Positions 1 to 8,479 of a DNA stretch of 64,000 nucleotides are shown here, one piece after another. A program made the translations under genes and the position numbers. Location of the stretch: NCBI RefSeq assembly GCF_009769385.1, contig NZ_VKAB01000025.1, positions 124,001 through 188,000 on the forward strand, in the 5' to 3' direction. The stretch is from Saccharothrix deserti (GTDB lineage: Bacteria > Actinomycetota > Actinomycetes > Mycobacteriales > Pseudonocardiaceae). Below the pieces are notes generated by a model. It ran no database searches and was not told the origin of the DNA. It saw only the letters and a list, made by a program, of their open reading frames with translations. Positions within the stretch are counted from its first letter, which is position 1; the number at the start of each line of letters is the position of its first letter.

Positions 1-283
1 CCAACCGCTCGACCGCGTCCCTCTGCATCACCTGCACGACCGAACTGGGGAAGTACGTCCGGACATCGCCCAGCCACCGGTGCAGCACCGGTGACGACCC
101 GCCGAGCCCGGCACTCCGCTTGCCCCCGCCGGCAGGCGCGTCCTCACCGCCACCGCCGTACAACCCGGTCAACGCGGCATCCCGCCGCTGGTCGTCCTCT
201 CCGAGCGGCCCCAGATCCCCGGCCGCCCCACCCAGCAACAACCTCCACCGCCGCTGCCGCTCGGCCGCGATGTCGTGCGTCAC
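1..283 (-). CDS. VWA domain protein, N-terminal fragment (runs off window)
   Basis: Only the first 94 codons are present; the gene reads leftwards past the window edge. The GTG start at 283 sits behind a GGGAGGGGG ribosome-binding site. The start 'RRWRLLLGG' and the stretch 'YFPSSVVQVMQRDA' resemble the N-terminus of actinobacterial VWA (CoxE-like) proteins that accompany MoxR ATPases. The metal-binding VWA fold itself would lie outside the window and cannot be checked here. It follows the DUF5682 gene by 52 bp on the same strand and is probably the last gene of the SWIM/DUF5691/MoxR/DUF5682 operon. By analogy with other MoxR-VWA pairs, it may act as the substrate or adaptor arm of the ATPase. 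Confidence 0.75.
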   Translation of the reverse strand, partial: MTHDIAAERQRRWRLLLGGAAGDLGPLGEDDQRRDAALTGLYGGGGEDAPAGGGKRSAGLGGSSPVLHRWLGDVRTYFPSSVVQVMQRDAVERL

Positions 284-335
284 GCGAACACCCCCTCCCG
301 GTAAGCCGTGGCCCAATTGGTCATGCGCCGGCTGG

Positions 336-2543
336 TCATGTGCCCGCGCCCAGGAGCGCGCGCACGTGACCGACCAGCCGTGCCGCCAGTTCCTCGTCCC
401 AGTCGCTCGACGCCGCCGTGCCGCCCGCCGTGCCCTTGACCCGGTCGCCGAGCATCCGGCGTTCCGCCGGGCTGAACTCGCCCACCGCCCGCCGGAGCAG
501 TGGCAGGGCCGCCGCGAAATCCGGGCCCGACAGGCCGGTCAGCCACTCGTCCACCACGCTGAACAGGCGCGGATCGGCGGTGAGCAGGGCCGCCGAGCCG
601 CGCAGGAAGCCGGCCACGAACGCTGTCGCGCCGGCGGCCAGGGATACCGCGCGGTGCAGGCGGGCGGCTACTTCGTCCGAGGTCAGGGCCCCTGTTTCCC
701 ACAGCAGGCGCGTTGCCCGTCCGGTCGGGAGGCCGTGCGCGTCGGGCATCGCGACCAGCGATTTCAGCGCCCGTTGCCACGTGTCCCGGTGGTCCTCGTC
801 GGCTGCCAGGCGGACGGCGTCGTCGGCGCCTTCCAGGGCCTTGACCGCTCGTTCCGCCGTGTCCTCGTCAACGCCCCGGCACGCCAGCGGCAGCCCGACC
901 GCGCCTCGGGCCAACAACCCGTGCAGGGCCACGCGCAGCAGCTCCGGGTCTGTGCCGCGCACCGAGCCGTAGCGGACCGTGGTCGCCAGGTCGGGTAGGG
1001 CGGCCAGCAGTTCCAGTGCGTCGGTCGCCGCCGCCGCGCACCGGTCCAGGGCCTGACGTGCGGCAGCCACGGCTTCCGGGAGTTCGCAGCCGACCGATTG
1101 GCTAAGAGCCTCGGCGGCGTGGACCACACGGGTGGCTTCCGCGGCACGGGTGACCAGCACCGTGCGGGCGGCGGCCTCGACCGTGGTGCCGTGTCGGGCG
1201 GCCACCGCGAGCGCGACCTCGAACTCCGGCTTCCAGTGCAGCTGCCACGCCTCGGCGAACGTCCCCAGCGTGCGGGTCGTGTCCGGCGTGCCCCACGGCA
1301 CGTCCAGCACCTCCAGCCGGCGCAACAGCTTCGACCGCTCGCGATCGGTGTCTTTGCGCAGGTCGAGGCGTATCGGCTTGGCGAACGCGCTCGGCGGCAT
1401 CCGCAACCGTTTGCGCAACCGCGCCAGGTCCGCCGCCAGCGGTGACGTCGGCACGTCGTCCCCGACCTCGCCCAACCGCTCACCGACGACCAACTGCTCG
1501 TGCACCAGCCGGAGCGGGGTCGCGTCACCGCCGCACAGCACCGCCAGCGACGCCTCCATCACCTCCGACAGGCCCGGTGACGGGCGCCCGCGCATCGCGG
1601 CCAGGGTGTCGGCCAGGCGCACGGCCTCCACCGCGCTCGCCGTGGACGCGGGCAGGTCCTCCGCCCGCAACACCGCGCACGCCTTCGCGAACCAGCGCGG
1701 CACGGCGTCGCCGCGTTCGGCGCACTCCCACAGGTGCGCGTACCAGCCGGGCGAGTCGACGCCCGCGCCGTAGCCGGACGACGACGCCAGCCGGCCGTGG
1801 CTCCAAGGCACCCACGTGCCGGAGACCTTCTTGCGCGGCAGGCCTTTCAGCGCGGCGGCGTCGACCGACGCGGGCGGCAGGGTGCGCAGCGCGGGCACGT
1901 GCCACGCGCCGGCCACCACCGCGACCGGGCCCTCGACGTCCTTCAACGCCTGCCGCACGTTCTGCCGCATCGCGGCTTCCCGGCGCAACGTGCGGGCGTC
2001 CACCTGGTCGGCGAACTCCTCGCGCAACGCGCCCATCGCCTCCGCGACCGCCTCGGCCAGGTCCCGCGGGTCGGTGTGGTGCTCGACCACGTCCTCCCAC
2101 CAGCGTTCCGGGTCGTCGAACCCGGCCGCCTCGGCGAGCGTGCCCAGCGGGTCCAAGGCGGCACGAGGTGCCTCGTCCGGGGAGTCGGGGGATTCGGGGG
2201 ATTCGTCGTCGCCGAGGGACGCGGCGGCCGGCAGGTCGAAGAACCGCACCGGGACACCGTTGGCGTGCGCCCACTTCATCGCCCGCCACTCCGGCGAGAA
2301 CTCGGCGAACGGCCAGAACGCGGCCCGCGCCGGCTCCGCCTCGTCGTGCAGCAACAACGCCACCGGCGGGGTCAGGTTCGGCACGTGCGGCAGCAGGGCG
2401 TCACCCTCCGGCGGCCCCTCGATCAGCACCACCTCCGGCCGCACGGCCTCCAGCGCCGCCGCGACCATGCGCGCCGAGCCGGGACCGTGGTGCCGGATGC
2501 CGAGCAGCGTCACCCGCTCGGGCAAGGGCTGTTCGCGCGTCAT
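336..2543 (-). CDS. DUF5682 family protein
   Basis: A 735-residue protein of the DUF5682 family, recognised from its opening 'VTLLGIRHHGPGSARMV', the following 'VVLIEGPPEGDALLPHV' and its MoxR neighbour. The paired 'RHHGPGS' and 'IEGPP' motifs recall the TraB/ChaN/EreA-type fold, but this is an inference. The remainder is Ala/Leu-rich and helical with no obvious membrane segment or signal peptide, so it is probably cytoplasmic. The ATG start overlaps the MoxR stop as ATGA, implying translational coupling. No enzymatic function is established to my knowledge; the genetic context suggests it works with the ATPase and VWA protein as a complex. Confidence 0.85.
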   Translation of the reverse strand: MTREQPLPERVTLLGIRHHGPGSARMVAAALEAVRPEVVLIEGPPEGDALLPHVPNLTPPVALLLHDEAEPARAAFWPFAEFSPEWRAMKWAHANGVPVRFFDLPAAASLGDDESPESPDSPDEAPRAALDPLGTLAEAAGFDDPERWWEDVVEHHTDPRDLAEAVAEAMGALREEFADQVDARTLRREAAMRQNVRQALKDVEGPVAVVAGAWHVPALRTLPPASVDAAALKGLPRKKVSGTWVPWSHGRLASSSGYGAGVDSPGWYAHLWECAERGDAVPRWFAKACAVLRAEDLPASTASAVEAVRLADTLAAMRGRPSPGLSEVMEASLAVLCGGDATPLRLVHEQLVVGERLGEVGDDVPTSPLAADLARLRKRLRMPPSAFAKPIRLDLRKDTDRERSKLLRRLEVLDVPWGTPDTTRTLGTFAEAWQLHWKPEFEVALAVAARHGTTVEAAARTVLVTRAAEATRVVHAAEALSQSVGCELPEAVAAARQALDRCAAAATDALELLAALPDLATTVRYGSVRGTDPELLRVALHGLLARGAVGLPLACRGVDEDTAERAVKALEGADDAVRLAADEDHRDTWQRALKSLVAMPDAHGLPTGRATRLLWETGALTSDEVAARLHRAVSLAAGATAFVAGFLRGSAALLTADPRLFSVVDEWLTGLSGPDFAAALPLLRRAVGEFSPAERRMLGDRVKGTAGGTAASSDWDEELAARLVGHVRALLGAGT

Positions 2544-3631
2544 CAGCCCACCGCGTCCTGGCACGCCCGGTACAGGTCGCGCCACTCGGACCGCTCCTTG
2601 ACCACCGCTTCCAGGTACTCCCGCCACGCCGCCGCGTCCGACACGCGGTCCTTCACCACCGCGCCGAGCAGGCCGGACGCCAGCTCGTCGGCGGTGATCG
2701 TGCCGTCGCCGAAGTGCCCCGCCAACGCCATGCCGCTGGTCACCACCGAGATCGCCTCGGCCGTGGACAGGCTCCCGCTCGGCTTCTTCAGCTGCGTGCG
2801 GCCGTCCACGGTGGACCCGTTGCGCAGCTCGCGGAAGATCCGCACCACCCGGCGCACCTCCTCCAACGCGGGCGGCTCGGCGGGCAGCTGCAACGCGCGG
2901 CCGAGCTGCGCGGCGCGGGCCGAGACGATCTCCACCTCGGCGTCCTCGGTCGCGGGCGGCGGCAGCACGACCGTGTTGAAGCGGCGGGCCAGCGCGGACG
3001 ACATCTGGTTCACGCCGCGGTCGCGGTCGTTCGCGGTGGCGATCACGGTGAAACCGGGGACGGCCTGGACCTGGATGCCCAGCTCCGGCACCGGCAGCGT
3101 CTTCTCGGACAGGATCGTGATGAACGAGTCCTGCACCTCGGCGGGCATCCGGGTCAGCTCCTCGATGCGCGCCACCGCACCGTTGCGCATCGCCGTCATC
3201 ACCGGGCTCGCCACCAACGCCGCCTCGGACGGACCCTCGGCGATCAGCCGGGCGTAGTTCCAGCCGTAGCGGACCTGGTCCTCGCCCGTGCCCGCGGTGC
3301 CCTGGACGGTCAGCATCGAGTTGCCGCTCACCGCCGCCGCGATGTGCTCCGACAGCCACGACTTCGCCGTGCCCGGCACACCCACCAGCAGCAACGCCCG
3401 GTCGGTGACGAGGGTGCCGACGGCGACCTCGACCAGCCGCCGGTCGCCGACGTACTTCGGCGTGATCACCGTGCCGTCCGGGAGCCTGCCGCCGAGCACG
3501 TAGGTGACCACCGCTTGCGGCGACATCCGCCACCGCGGCGGACGCGGTCGGTCGTCCGCCGCCGCCAAGGCCGCGAGCTCGGCGGCGTACTGCTGTTCCG
3601 CGGCGGGCCGCAGCACGGATTCGGTGGTCAC
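2543..3631 (-). CDS. MoxR-type AAA+ ATPase
   Basis: A 362-residue MoxR-family AAA+ ATPase. Walker A is 'GVPGTAKS' at about residues 84-91. The Walker B position reads 'ARIEELTRMP' (about 154-163), with Glu-Glu where many AAA+ proteins have Asp-Glu. Sensor 1 is 'ATAND' near residue 200, followed by 'SSALARRFN' with candidate arginine finger residues. MoxR proteins use ATP to remodel or mature partner proteins, commonly with a VWA protein. The GTG start overlaps the upstream DUF5691 stop (GTGA) and the stop overlaps the DUF5682 start, so this is the centre of a tightly coupled operon. Probably cytoplasmic; the client is unknown. Confidence 0.92.
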   Translation of the reverse strand: MTTESVLRPAAEQQYAAELAALAAADDRPRPPRWRMSPQAVVTYVLGGRLPDGTVITPKYVGDRRLVEVAVGTLVTDRALLLVGVPGTAKSWLSEHIAAAVSGNSMLTVQGTAGTGEDQVRYGWNYARLIAEGPSEAALVASPVMTAMRNGAVARIEELTRMPAEVQDSFITILSEKTLPVPELGIQVQAVPGFTVIATANDRDRGVNQMSSALARRFNTVVLPPPATEDAEVEIVSARAAQLGRALQLPAEPPALEEVRRVVRIFRELRNGSTVDGRTQLKKPSGSLSTAEAISVVTSGMALAGHFGDGTITADELASGLLGAVVKDRVSDAAAWREYLEAVVKERSEWRDLYRACQDAVG

Positions 3632-5055
3632 TGGACTTCCTCCCGTTGGTTGAACGCCTCGCGCAGCTGCATGCGCAGGCGCAGGACGTCGAGTTCGAGG
3701 GTGTGCTCGGGCCAGCGCTCGGTGATGCGGGCCCAGTTCGCGCCGAGCACCTCGGCATCGCCCCTGGCCAGGAGCACGGCGGGCGGGCGGCCGGCGCGCC
3801 ACCTCGGGTCGCGCATCCCGGCGTAGCGGTCGAGCAGGTCGGCGGTGGCCCGCGCGCTCCACGGCGCGGGCAGCTGCGAGCACGCGTGGTCGAGCAGGTC
3901 GTAGTTCCACTGCCGGGACACCTCGACCACGGTGCGCGCGGCCAGGTCGGCGGGCAGCCCGCCGAGCATCTCCAACTGCTCCATGCCGGTCAGCGAACGG
4001 GTCGCCGCGACCGCCCACGGCCGGGCGTCGTCGGCGAGCTTCAGGTTCTGCGTCACGCCGCGCAGCAGCGCGCTCGCCCACGGGCCGCGGGCCAGTTCGG
4101 CGGCGGCGCCCTCGTCGTCGATGTCGAGGCGGCTGGTCCAGTGCTGTGGCGGCACGCTCGCCGCCGCACCCCGGATGCGGCCCGCGACACCCGTCTCGGA
4201 ACCGTCTTTCATCAGGTCACGGGCCTCGTCCGGCTCCGGCGCGGAATCGGCCCACAGCTCCTCGCTCTGCACGTCGAACCCGTCGGCGGTCAGCCACAGG
4301 CCGCGGTGCAGGCGTTCGGCGGCTCGTTCGGCCAGGTTCGACGTCGGAAGGGTGCGCAGGAGGCGCAACGCCTCGTCGTGCACGCCGATCGCGCGGTCGT
4401 CGAGGGCGCGTTCGAGCAGCGGTTCGTCGTCCGGGCCGAGGTTCGCTTCGAGGGCGCTGATCAGCACCTGGCGGTCGGTGGCGCGGCGCTGGACCTCGAA
4501 CTGGGCGGCCAGGAACTCACGGGTCTTCGCCGGGTCCTGGTTGCGGGCGCGGCGCAGCGCGGCCAGGCGGGACGTGCCGGGCAGGTCGAGGGCCTCGTCG
4601 AGGTCGACCTCCTCGGGGGTGGCGCCCGTCGCGGCCCACGACCAGGCCGGCCGGATGCCCGCCAGCCACCGGCCGCGGGCGCCGAGGACGGCGGTGACGG
4701 CCGGGCGCAGGCCGGGGTGCGCGGTGCCCAGGCCCAGCAGGGCGGGCAGCTCGCGGTGGTCCGCGACGACGCGCGCGGCCTTGGCCATGCCGCACCACTC
4801 GGTGAGCAGGATCTGGTCGTCCAGGGCCAGGATCTGGACCAGCACGGACCTGGCCGCCGGGTGGGCCCGCACGTCGTCGGACCCGGGCGCGGGCGGAAGC
4901 AGGGGGGCGTCGGCGGTCGGCGGTAGCTGCGCGCCGTGGGCGGCGACACCCAGAGCGGCGACGCGGTCCAGCAGAGCGGTCGGCGTGGTGCCTGCCCGGT
5001 GCGCGCCCACCAGCGCGGCCTGGACGGCCTCGTCCCATTCGCCGTGGAGCGTCAT
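3628..5055 (-). CDS. DUF5691 family protein
   Basis: A 475-residue protein that I assign to DUF5691 from its position between a SWIM protein and a MoxR ATPase and from its repetitive helical character. It has many Leu/Ala-rich helices, for example 'RALDDRAIGVHDEALRLLRTL', here residues around 225-245, which look like HEAT-type repeats. No signal peptide, membrane segment or catalytic motif is visible. A scaffold role in the MoxR complex is plausible but is inference only. The ATG start at 5055 overlaps the SWIM gene stop by 4 bp, and its own stop overlaps the MoxR start by 4 bp. Confidence 0.78.
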   Translation of the reverse strand: MTLHGEWDEAVQAALVGAHRAGTTPTALLDRVAALGVAAHGAQLPPTADAPLLPPAPGSDDVRAHPAARSVLVQILALDDQILLTEWCGMAKAARVVADHRELPALLGLGTAHPGLRPAVTAVLGARGRWLAGIRPAWSWAATGATPEEVDLDEALDLPGTSRLAALRRARNQDPAKTREFLAAQFEVQRRATDRQVLISALEANLGPDDEPLLERALDDRAIGVHDEALRLLRTLPTSNLAERAAERLHRGLWLTADGFDVQSEELWADSAPEPDEARDLMKDGSETGVAGRIRGAAASVPPQHWTSRLDIDDEGAAAELARGPWASALLRGVTQNLKLADDARPWAVAATRSLTGMEQLEMLGGLPADLAARTVVEVSRQWNYDLLDHACSQLPAPWSARATADLLDRYAGMRDPRWRAGRPPAVLLARGDAEVLGANWARITERWPEHTLELDVLRLRMQLREAFNQREEVQ

Positions 5056-6329
5056 CCCACCACCTCCGGTGCCCGGCCGGGCTCGGCCACCGCGCCCAAG
5101 CGCAGCTCACGGCCGTTCCACAGCCCCCACGCGTCGAACGGCCCACCGCCCGTCAGAGCCAGCGCCTGGTCCAACGCCAAGTCGACCCGCACCCGCACGC
5201 CGTGCCCCGTCGCGTCGACCAACTGCCGGGTGTCCTCGGTGGCCCGCACCGACGCACACCCCAACGGGTGCAGGCGCTGCCACGGATCGGCCTTCAGGTG
5301 CTCCTCCAGCCCCGCCAACGCCGCACGCCACGACTCCGGCGCGGGCACCGGCTCCGGCGGGCGCTCCACCAGCAGCTCACCCACCGCCACCCGGTGCGGC
5401 GGCACGCCGGGGTACGGGTGCAACACCCCCTGCACCTGCACCCCGTGCGTCAACGGCGGCACGGGACGGGCGCCGCCACCCGCGTGCCGCATCGCCACCA
5501 CCCACCCGTGCGACCGGCCCCACGTCCACTGCCGCACGGTCCGCACCAGACCGTCGTCGGATTCCAGCTTCAGCAGCGGCACCCAGTGGTCCGACCAGCC
5601 CGGACCGCCGCGCACCTCCTCCTCGGCCACGGAGAACCCCAGCCGCCGGCGCACCACCGCGTCGGGCGACTCGGCCAGCCGCGCCAGCAGGTGCAACCCG
5701 CCCAACCGGTCGGCCGCGTCGTGCGCCCAGTGCGGCCCCCCGGCCGCGACGATGTCGCGCACCTCCTCCACCGCCGACGCCAACCCCTTGGCCTGCGCGT
5801 CGACCATCCGCGCCCCGATCGAGTGCCACCACGCCGCGTCACGCGCGGGCAACCCCGCGATACCCGCGCCCGCCACGTCGGCCAGCCAGTCGGTCAGCCC
5901 CGCCACCCCGGCCCGCACCGCGTTCTGCCTGGCCAGGGCCGTCTTCTCCTTGGCCTTCGCACGGCGCTCGACCGCCTCCGGCGAATCGTCCGGAGCGGCG
6001 GCAGGGGTGGCGGCGCGGTTGCGCCGGGACAGCCACTCGTCCACCCAATCGGGTGTCGCCGCGACGGGCAGCGGCTCACGCGCGTCGCGCAGTTGCAGCG
6101 CCAACGCGTGCTTGCACGGGAACTTGCGCGACGGGCACGAGCACTTCGTCGCCCGGTCGCCCAGGTCGACGCACACCTGGTACGGGTTCTTGCCGCTGCC
6201 CTTGCACAGGCCCCACAGGGCGGTGTCGCTGCGACCCGTCCCCTGCCAGCCGGAGGACCCCGCCAGCCGGGTGGCGCTGCTCGCCACCCGGCCGTCCGGG
6301 GCCTGCTCCAGAACCGCTTGTGCGTCCAT
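5052..6329 (-). CDS. SWIM zinc-finger protein
   Basis: A 425-residue protein and the first gene of the leftward operon. A canonical SWIM zinc-binding motif CxC-x6-CxH is visible as 'CSCPSRKFPCKH' at residues 63-74. SWIM domains bind zinc and are thought to mediate DNA or protein contacts. The rest is an uncharacterised helical region with an acidic and Pro-rich middle. The ATG start at 6329 lies about 40 bp from the stop of hmgA (6369), which runs in the same direction, so a shared transcript from hmgA is possible but would be functionally odd. The family is typically found beside DUF5691, MoxR and DUF5682, as here. Confidence 0.87.
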   Translation of the reverse strand: MDAQAVLEQAPDGRVASSATRLAGSSGWQGTGRSDTALWGLCKGSGKNPYQVCVDLGDRATKCSCPSRKFPCKHALALQLRDAREPLPVAATPDWVDEWLSRRNRAATPAAAPDDSPEAVERRAKAKEKTALARQNAVRAGVAGLTDWLADVAGAGIAGLPARDAAWWHSIGARMVDAQAKGLASAVEEVRDIVAAGGPHWAHDAADRLGGLHLLARLAESPDAVVRRRLGFSVAEEEVRGGPGWSDHWVPLLKLESDDGLVRTVRQWTWGRSHGWVVAMRHAGGGARPVPPLTHGVQVQGVLHPYPGVPPHRVAVGELLVERPPEPVPAPESWRAALAGLEEHLKADPWQRLHPLGCASVRATEDTRQLVDATGHGVRVRVDLALDQALALTGGGPFDAWGLWNGRELRLGAVAEPGRAPEVVG

Positions 6330-6368
6330 GCCGGCAGACGTTAGAGCCCACCACCGACAAAAAGTGGA

Positions 6369-7544
6369 TCAATCCAGGTCAGGACCGCGACGGGCCCAGG
6401 ACCAGGCGTACTTCGGGTCCTCGGACGCCAGCGCGGCCTCGCCCAGCCCCAGCGGCCGGAAGGTGTCCACCATGACCGCGGTCTCGTCGAAGTGGTCCAC
6501 GCCCAGCGACGCCTCGACCGCGCCCGGCTGCGGTCCGTGGGTGCAGCCGGAGGGGTGCAGGGACAGCGAGCCGATGCCGATGCCCGAGCCCTTGCGGGCC
6601 TCGTAGTTGCCGCCGACGTAGAACATCAACTCGTCGGAGTCGACGTTCGCGTGGTTGTAGGGCACCGGGACGGACAACGGGTGGTAGTCCACCTTGCGCG
6701 GCACGAACGAGCACACCACGAAGTTCGGGCCCTCGAACGTCTGGTGCACGGGCGGCGGCTGGTGCACGCGGCCCGTGATCGGCTCGAAGTCCCGGATGTT
6801 GAACACCCACGGGTACAGGCAGCCGTCCCAGCCGACTACGTCGAACGGGTGATTGGCGTAGGTGAACCGGGTGAGGCCGGTCCGGTGCCGCACGAGCACC
6901 TCCACGTCCTCGCCGTCCACCAGCAACGGCTCCACCGGCCCGCGGAGGTCGCGCTCGCAGTACGGCGAGTGCTCCAGGAACTGGCCCTTGCCCGACAGGT
7001 ACCGCTTCGGCGGTCCGATGTGACCGGTGGCTTCGAGCACCAGGATGTTCATCGGCTGACCCGGGACCACGCGGTAGGTGCACGACGTCGGCAGCACGAC
7101 GTAATCGCCCTCGGCGACCGGCAGCGCGCCGTAAATGGTCTCCACGACCCCCTCGCCGGACTGCACGTACAGCAGCTCGTCGCCCGCCGCGTTGCGGTAC
7201 AGCGGGCTGGGCGCGGTGGCCGTCACGAACCCGATCACCACGTCGGGGTTGCCGAGCAGGGTTCGGCGCCCGGTGACCGCGTCCACCTCGCCGTCCCAGG
7301 TCAAGGCCGGTGTCTTGAAGTGCCGCGGCTTGAGCGGGAGGTTCGGCGCGAACGCGCCGCGCGCCTCCTCGACGGTGACCGCGTCCACGATCGCGGTCGG
7401 CAGGTGGCGGTGGTAGAGCAGTGCCGAATCGGCCGAGAAGCCCTCGACTCCCATGAGCTCTTCCGCGTACAGCCCGCCCTCCGGTGTGCGGAACTGCGTG
7501 TGGCGCTTTCGGGGGATCTCACCCACCTGGCGGTAGTACGCCAT
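6369..7544 (-). CDS. hmgA: Homogentisate 1,2-dioxygenase
   Basis: A 391-residue enzyme that opens the aromatic ring of homogentisate to maleylacetoacetate in tyrosine and phenylalanine breakdown. The cupin-type C-terminal half carries the expected iron ligand region, seen in 'SDELMFYVGGN' and 'LHPSGCTHGPQPG', and 'NIRDFEPITGRVHQPPPVHQ' upstream. It is slightly shorter than proteobacterial HmgA (about 430 residues), as usual for actinobacteria. The ATG start has GGAGAG 6-11 bp upstream. It diverges from the 7604 gene and fahA, so the 59-bp gap between them probably holds both promoters and the operator for the IclR-family regulator encoded downstream. Confidence 0.95.
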   Translation of the reverse strand: MAYYRQVGEIPRKRHTQFRTPEGGLYAEELMGVEGFSADSALLYHRHLPTAIVDAVTVEEARGAFAPNLPLKPRHFKTPALTWDGEVDAVTGRRTLLGNPDVVIGFVTATAPSPLYRNAAGDELLYVQSGEGVVETIYGALPVAEGDYVVLPTSCTYRVVPGQPMNILVLEATGHIGPPKRYLSGKGQFLEHSPYCERDLRGPVEPLLVDGEDVEVLVRHRTGLTRFTYANHPFDVVGWDGCLYPWVFNIRDFEPITGRVHQPPPVHQTFEGPNFVVCSFVPRKVDYHPLSVPVPYNHANVDSDELMFYVGGNYEARKGSGIGIGSLSLHPSGCTHGPQPGAVEASLGVDHFDETAVMVDTFRPLGLGEAALASEDPKYAWSWARRGPDLD

Positions 7545-7558
7545 GGCTCTCTCCGGGC

Positions 7559-7573
7559 GTTCGATAGTCGGAC
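7559..7573. promoter_or_regulatory. Candidate operator between hmgA and the 7604-fahA operon
   Basis: An imperfect palindrome GTTCGA-TAG-TCGGAC, with half-sites GTTCGA and GTCCGA, lies in the 59-bp divergent gap. IclR proteins bind short palindromes of about this size, and the only nearby regulator is the IclR gene at 9656. The assignment rests on position and symmetry only. Confidence 0.3.
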
Positions 7574-7603
7574 ATCTTTGTTCAGGGACCGGTCGCCACT
7601 AGC

Positions 7604-8479
7604 GTGTCAGCCGTGTCAAGCGCCTTCGAACTCCGTGCGCCCGGTCCACGCGGCACTCCGCCCCTGCTCGCGAGGCTTGTCGACGACGCCGCCCTGTTCC
7701 CGCCGGGCAACGCGTCCATGCCCGATGCGGTCCGCGGCCACCTCGACGCACGTGCCGGGGAATGGGCGGGTGCCGTGGGGTTGTTCCTGTGCCCCGCGTC
7801 GCGACTGGCCGAGCTCATCACCGAGTTGATCAAGGTCAAACCGGTGAAGCCGATCGCCCTGTCGCTGGTCATCGACACGGGCCTGGGCGGTGTGCCCAAA
7901 GCCGTGTCGATCGTCGAATCCCGCAGCGAGCTGCTCGCGCTGCGGATGGTCGAGATGCCCGCCCCGTCCGATGTGGACGAGGTGTGGCTCGAACGCGTCT
8001 CGGAGTTCGTGCCCGAGGACGTCATCAGGGTTGTCGAGCCGCGGCGGGGCGGTGCCGAGTGGCTGGACGGCGTCCGCCGCGTCATCGAGCACGGCAGCTG
8101 GCCGAAGCTGAGGTGCGGCGGGGTCAGCAAGGAGAACTTCCCCAGCGTCGACGAGGTCGCCGACTTCCTGGCGGTGGTGAGCAGCGGCGGCGTGGCCTTC
8201 AAGGCGACCGCCGGCCTGCACCACGCCGTCCGGCACACGGACGAGGAGACGGGGTTCACCCACCACGGGTTCCTCAACCTGCTCGTCGCAACCGCGCGGT
8301 CCCTGTCCGGCGGTGACGTGCGCGAGGCGCTGTCCAGCACGGACGCGGTCGCGCTCGGCGAGGAGGCCAACGGGCTGTCCGACCAGGCCGCGCACGCCGT
8401 CCGCGGCGTGTTCGCCTCCTACGGGTCGTGCTCGCTGGACGAGCCGATCAACGACCTGGAGGAGCTGGGTCTGCTGTGA
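7604..8479 (+). CDS. Uncharacterised protein of the homogentisate locus
   Basis: A 291-residue protein that I do not recognise as a named family. It starts at GTG 7604 (a second in-frame GTG is at 7613). It has no signal peptide or membrane segment. The alternating beta/alpha pattern, with 'KLRCGGVSKENFPSVDEVA' around residues 167-185 and 'VAFKATAGLHHAVRH' around 201-215, looks like the second half of a TIM barrel with a conserved Lys and His pair. Its stop overlaps the fahA start (GTGA), so the two are translationally coupled, and it lies opposite hmgA. The locus has no recognisable maleylacetoacetate isomerase, the one step missing between HmgA and FahA, so this protein is a candidate for that or an accessory step. 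That is inference. Confidence 0.8.
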   Translation: MSAVSSAFELRAPGPRGTPPLLARLVDDAALFPPGNASMPDAVRGHLDARAGEWAGAVGLFLCPASRLAELITELIKVKPVKPIALSLVIDTGLGGVPKAVSIVESRSELLALRMVEMPAPSDVDEVWLERVSEFVPEDVIRVVEPRRGGAEWLDGVRRVIEHGSWPKLRCGGVSKENFPSVDEVADFLAVVSSGGVAFKATAGLHHAVRHTDEETGFTHHGFLNLLVATARSLSGGDVREALSSTDAVALGEEANGLSDQAAHAVRGVFASYGSCSLDEPINDLEELGLL

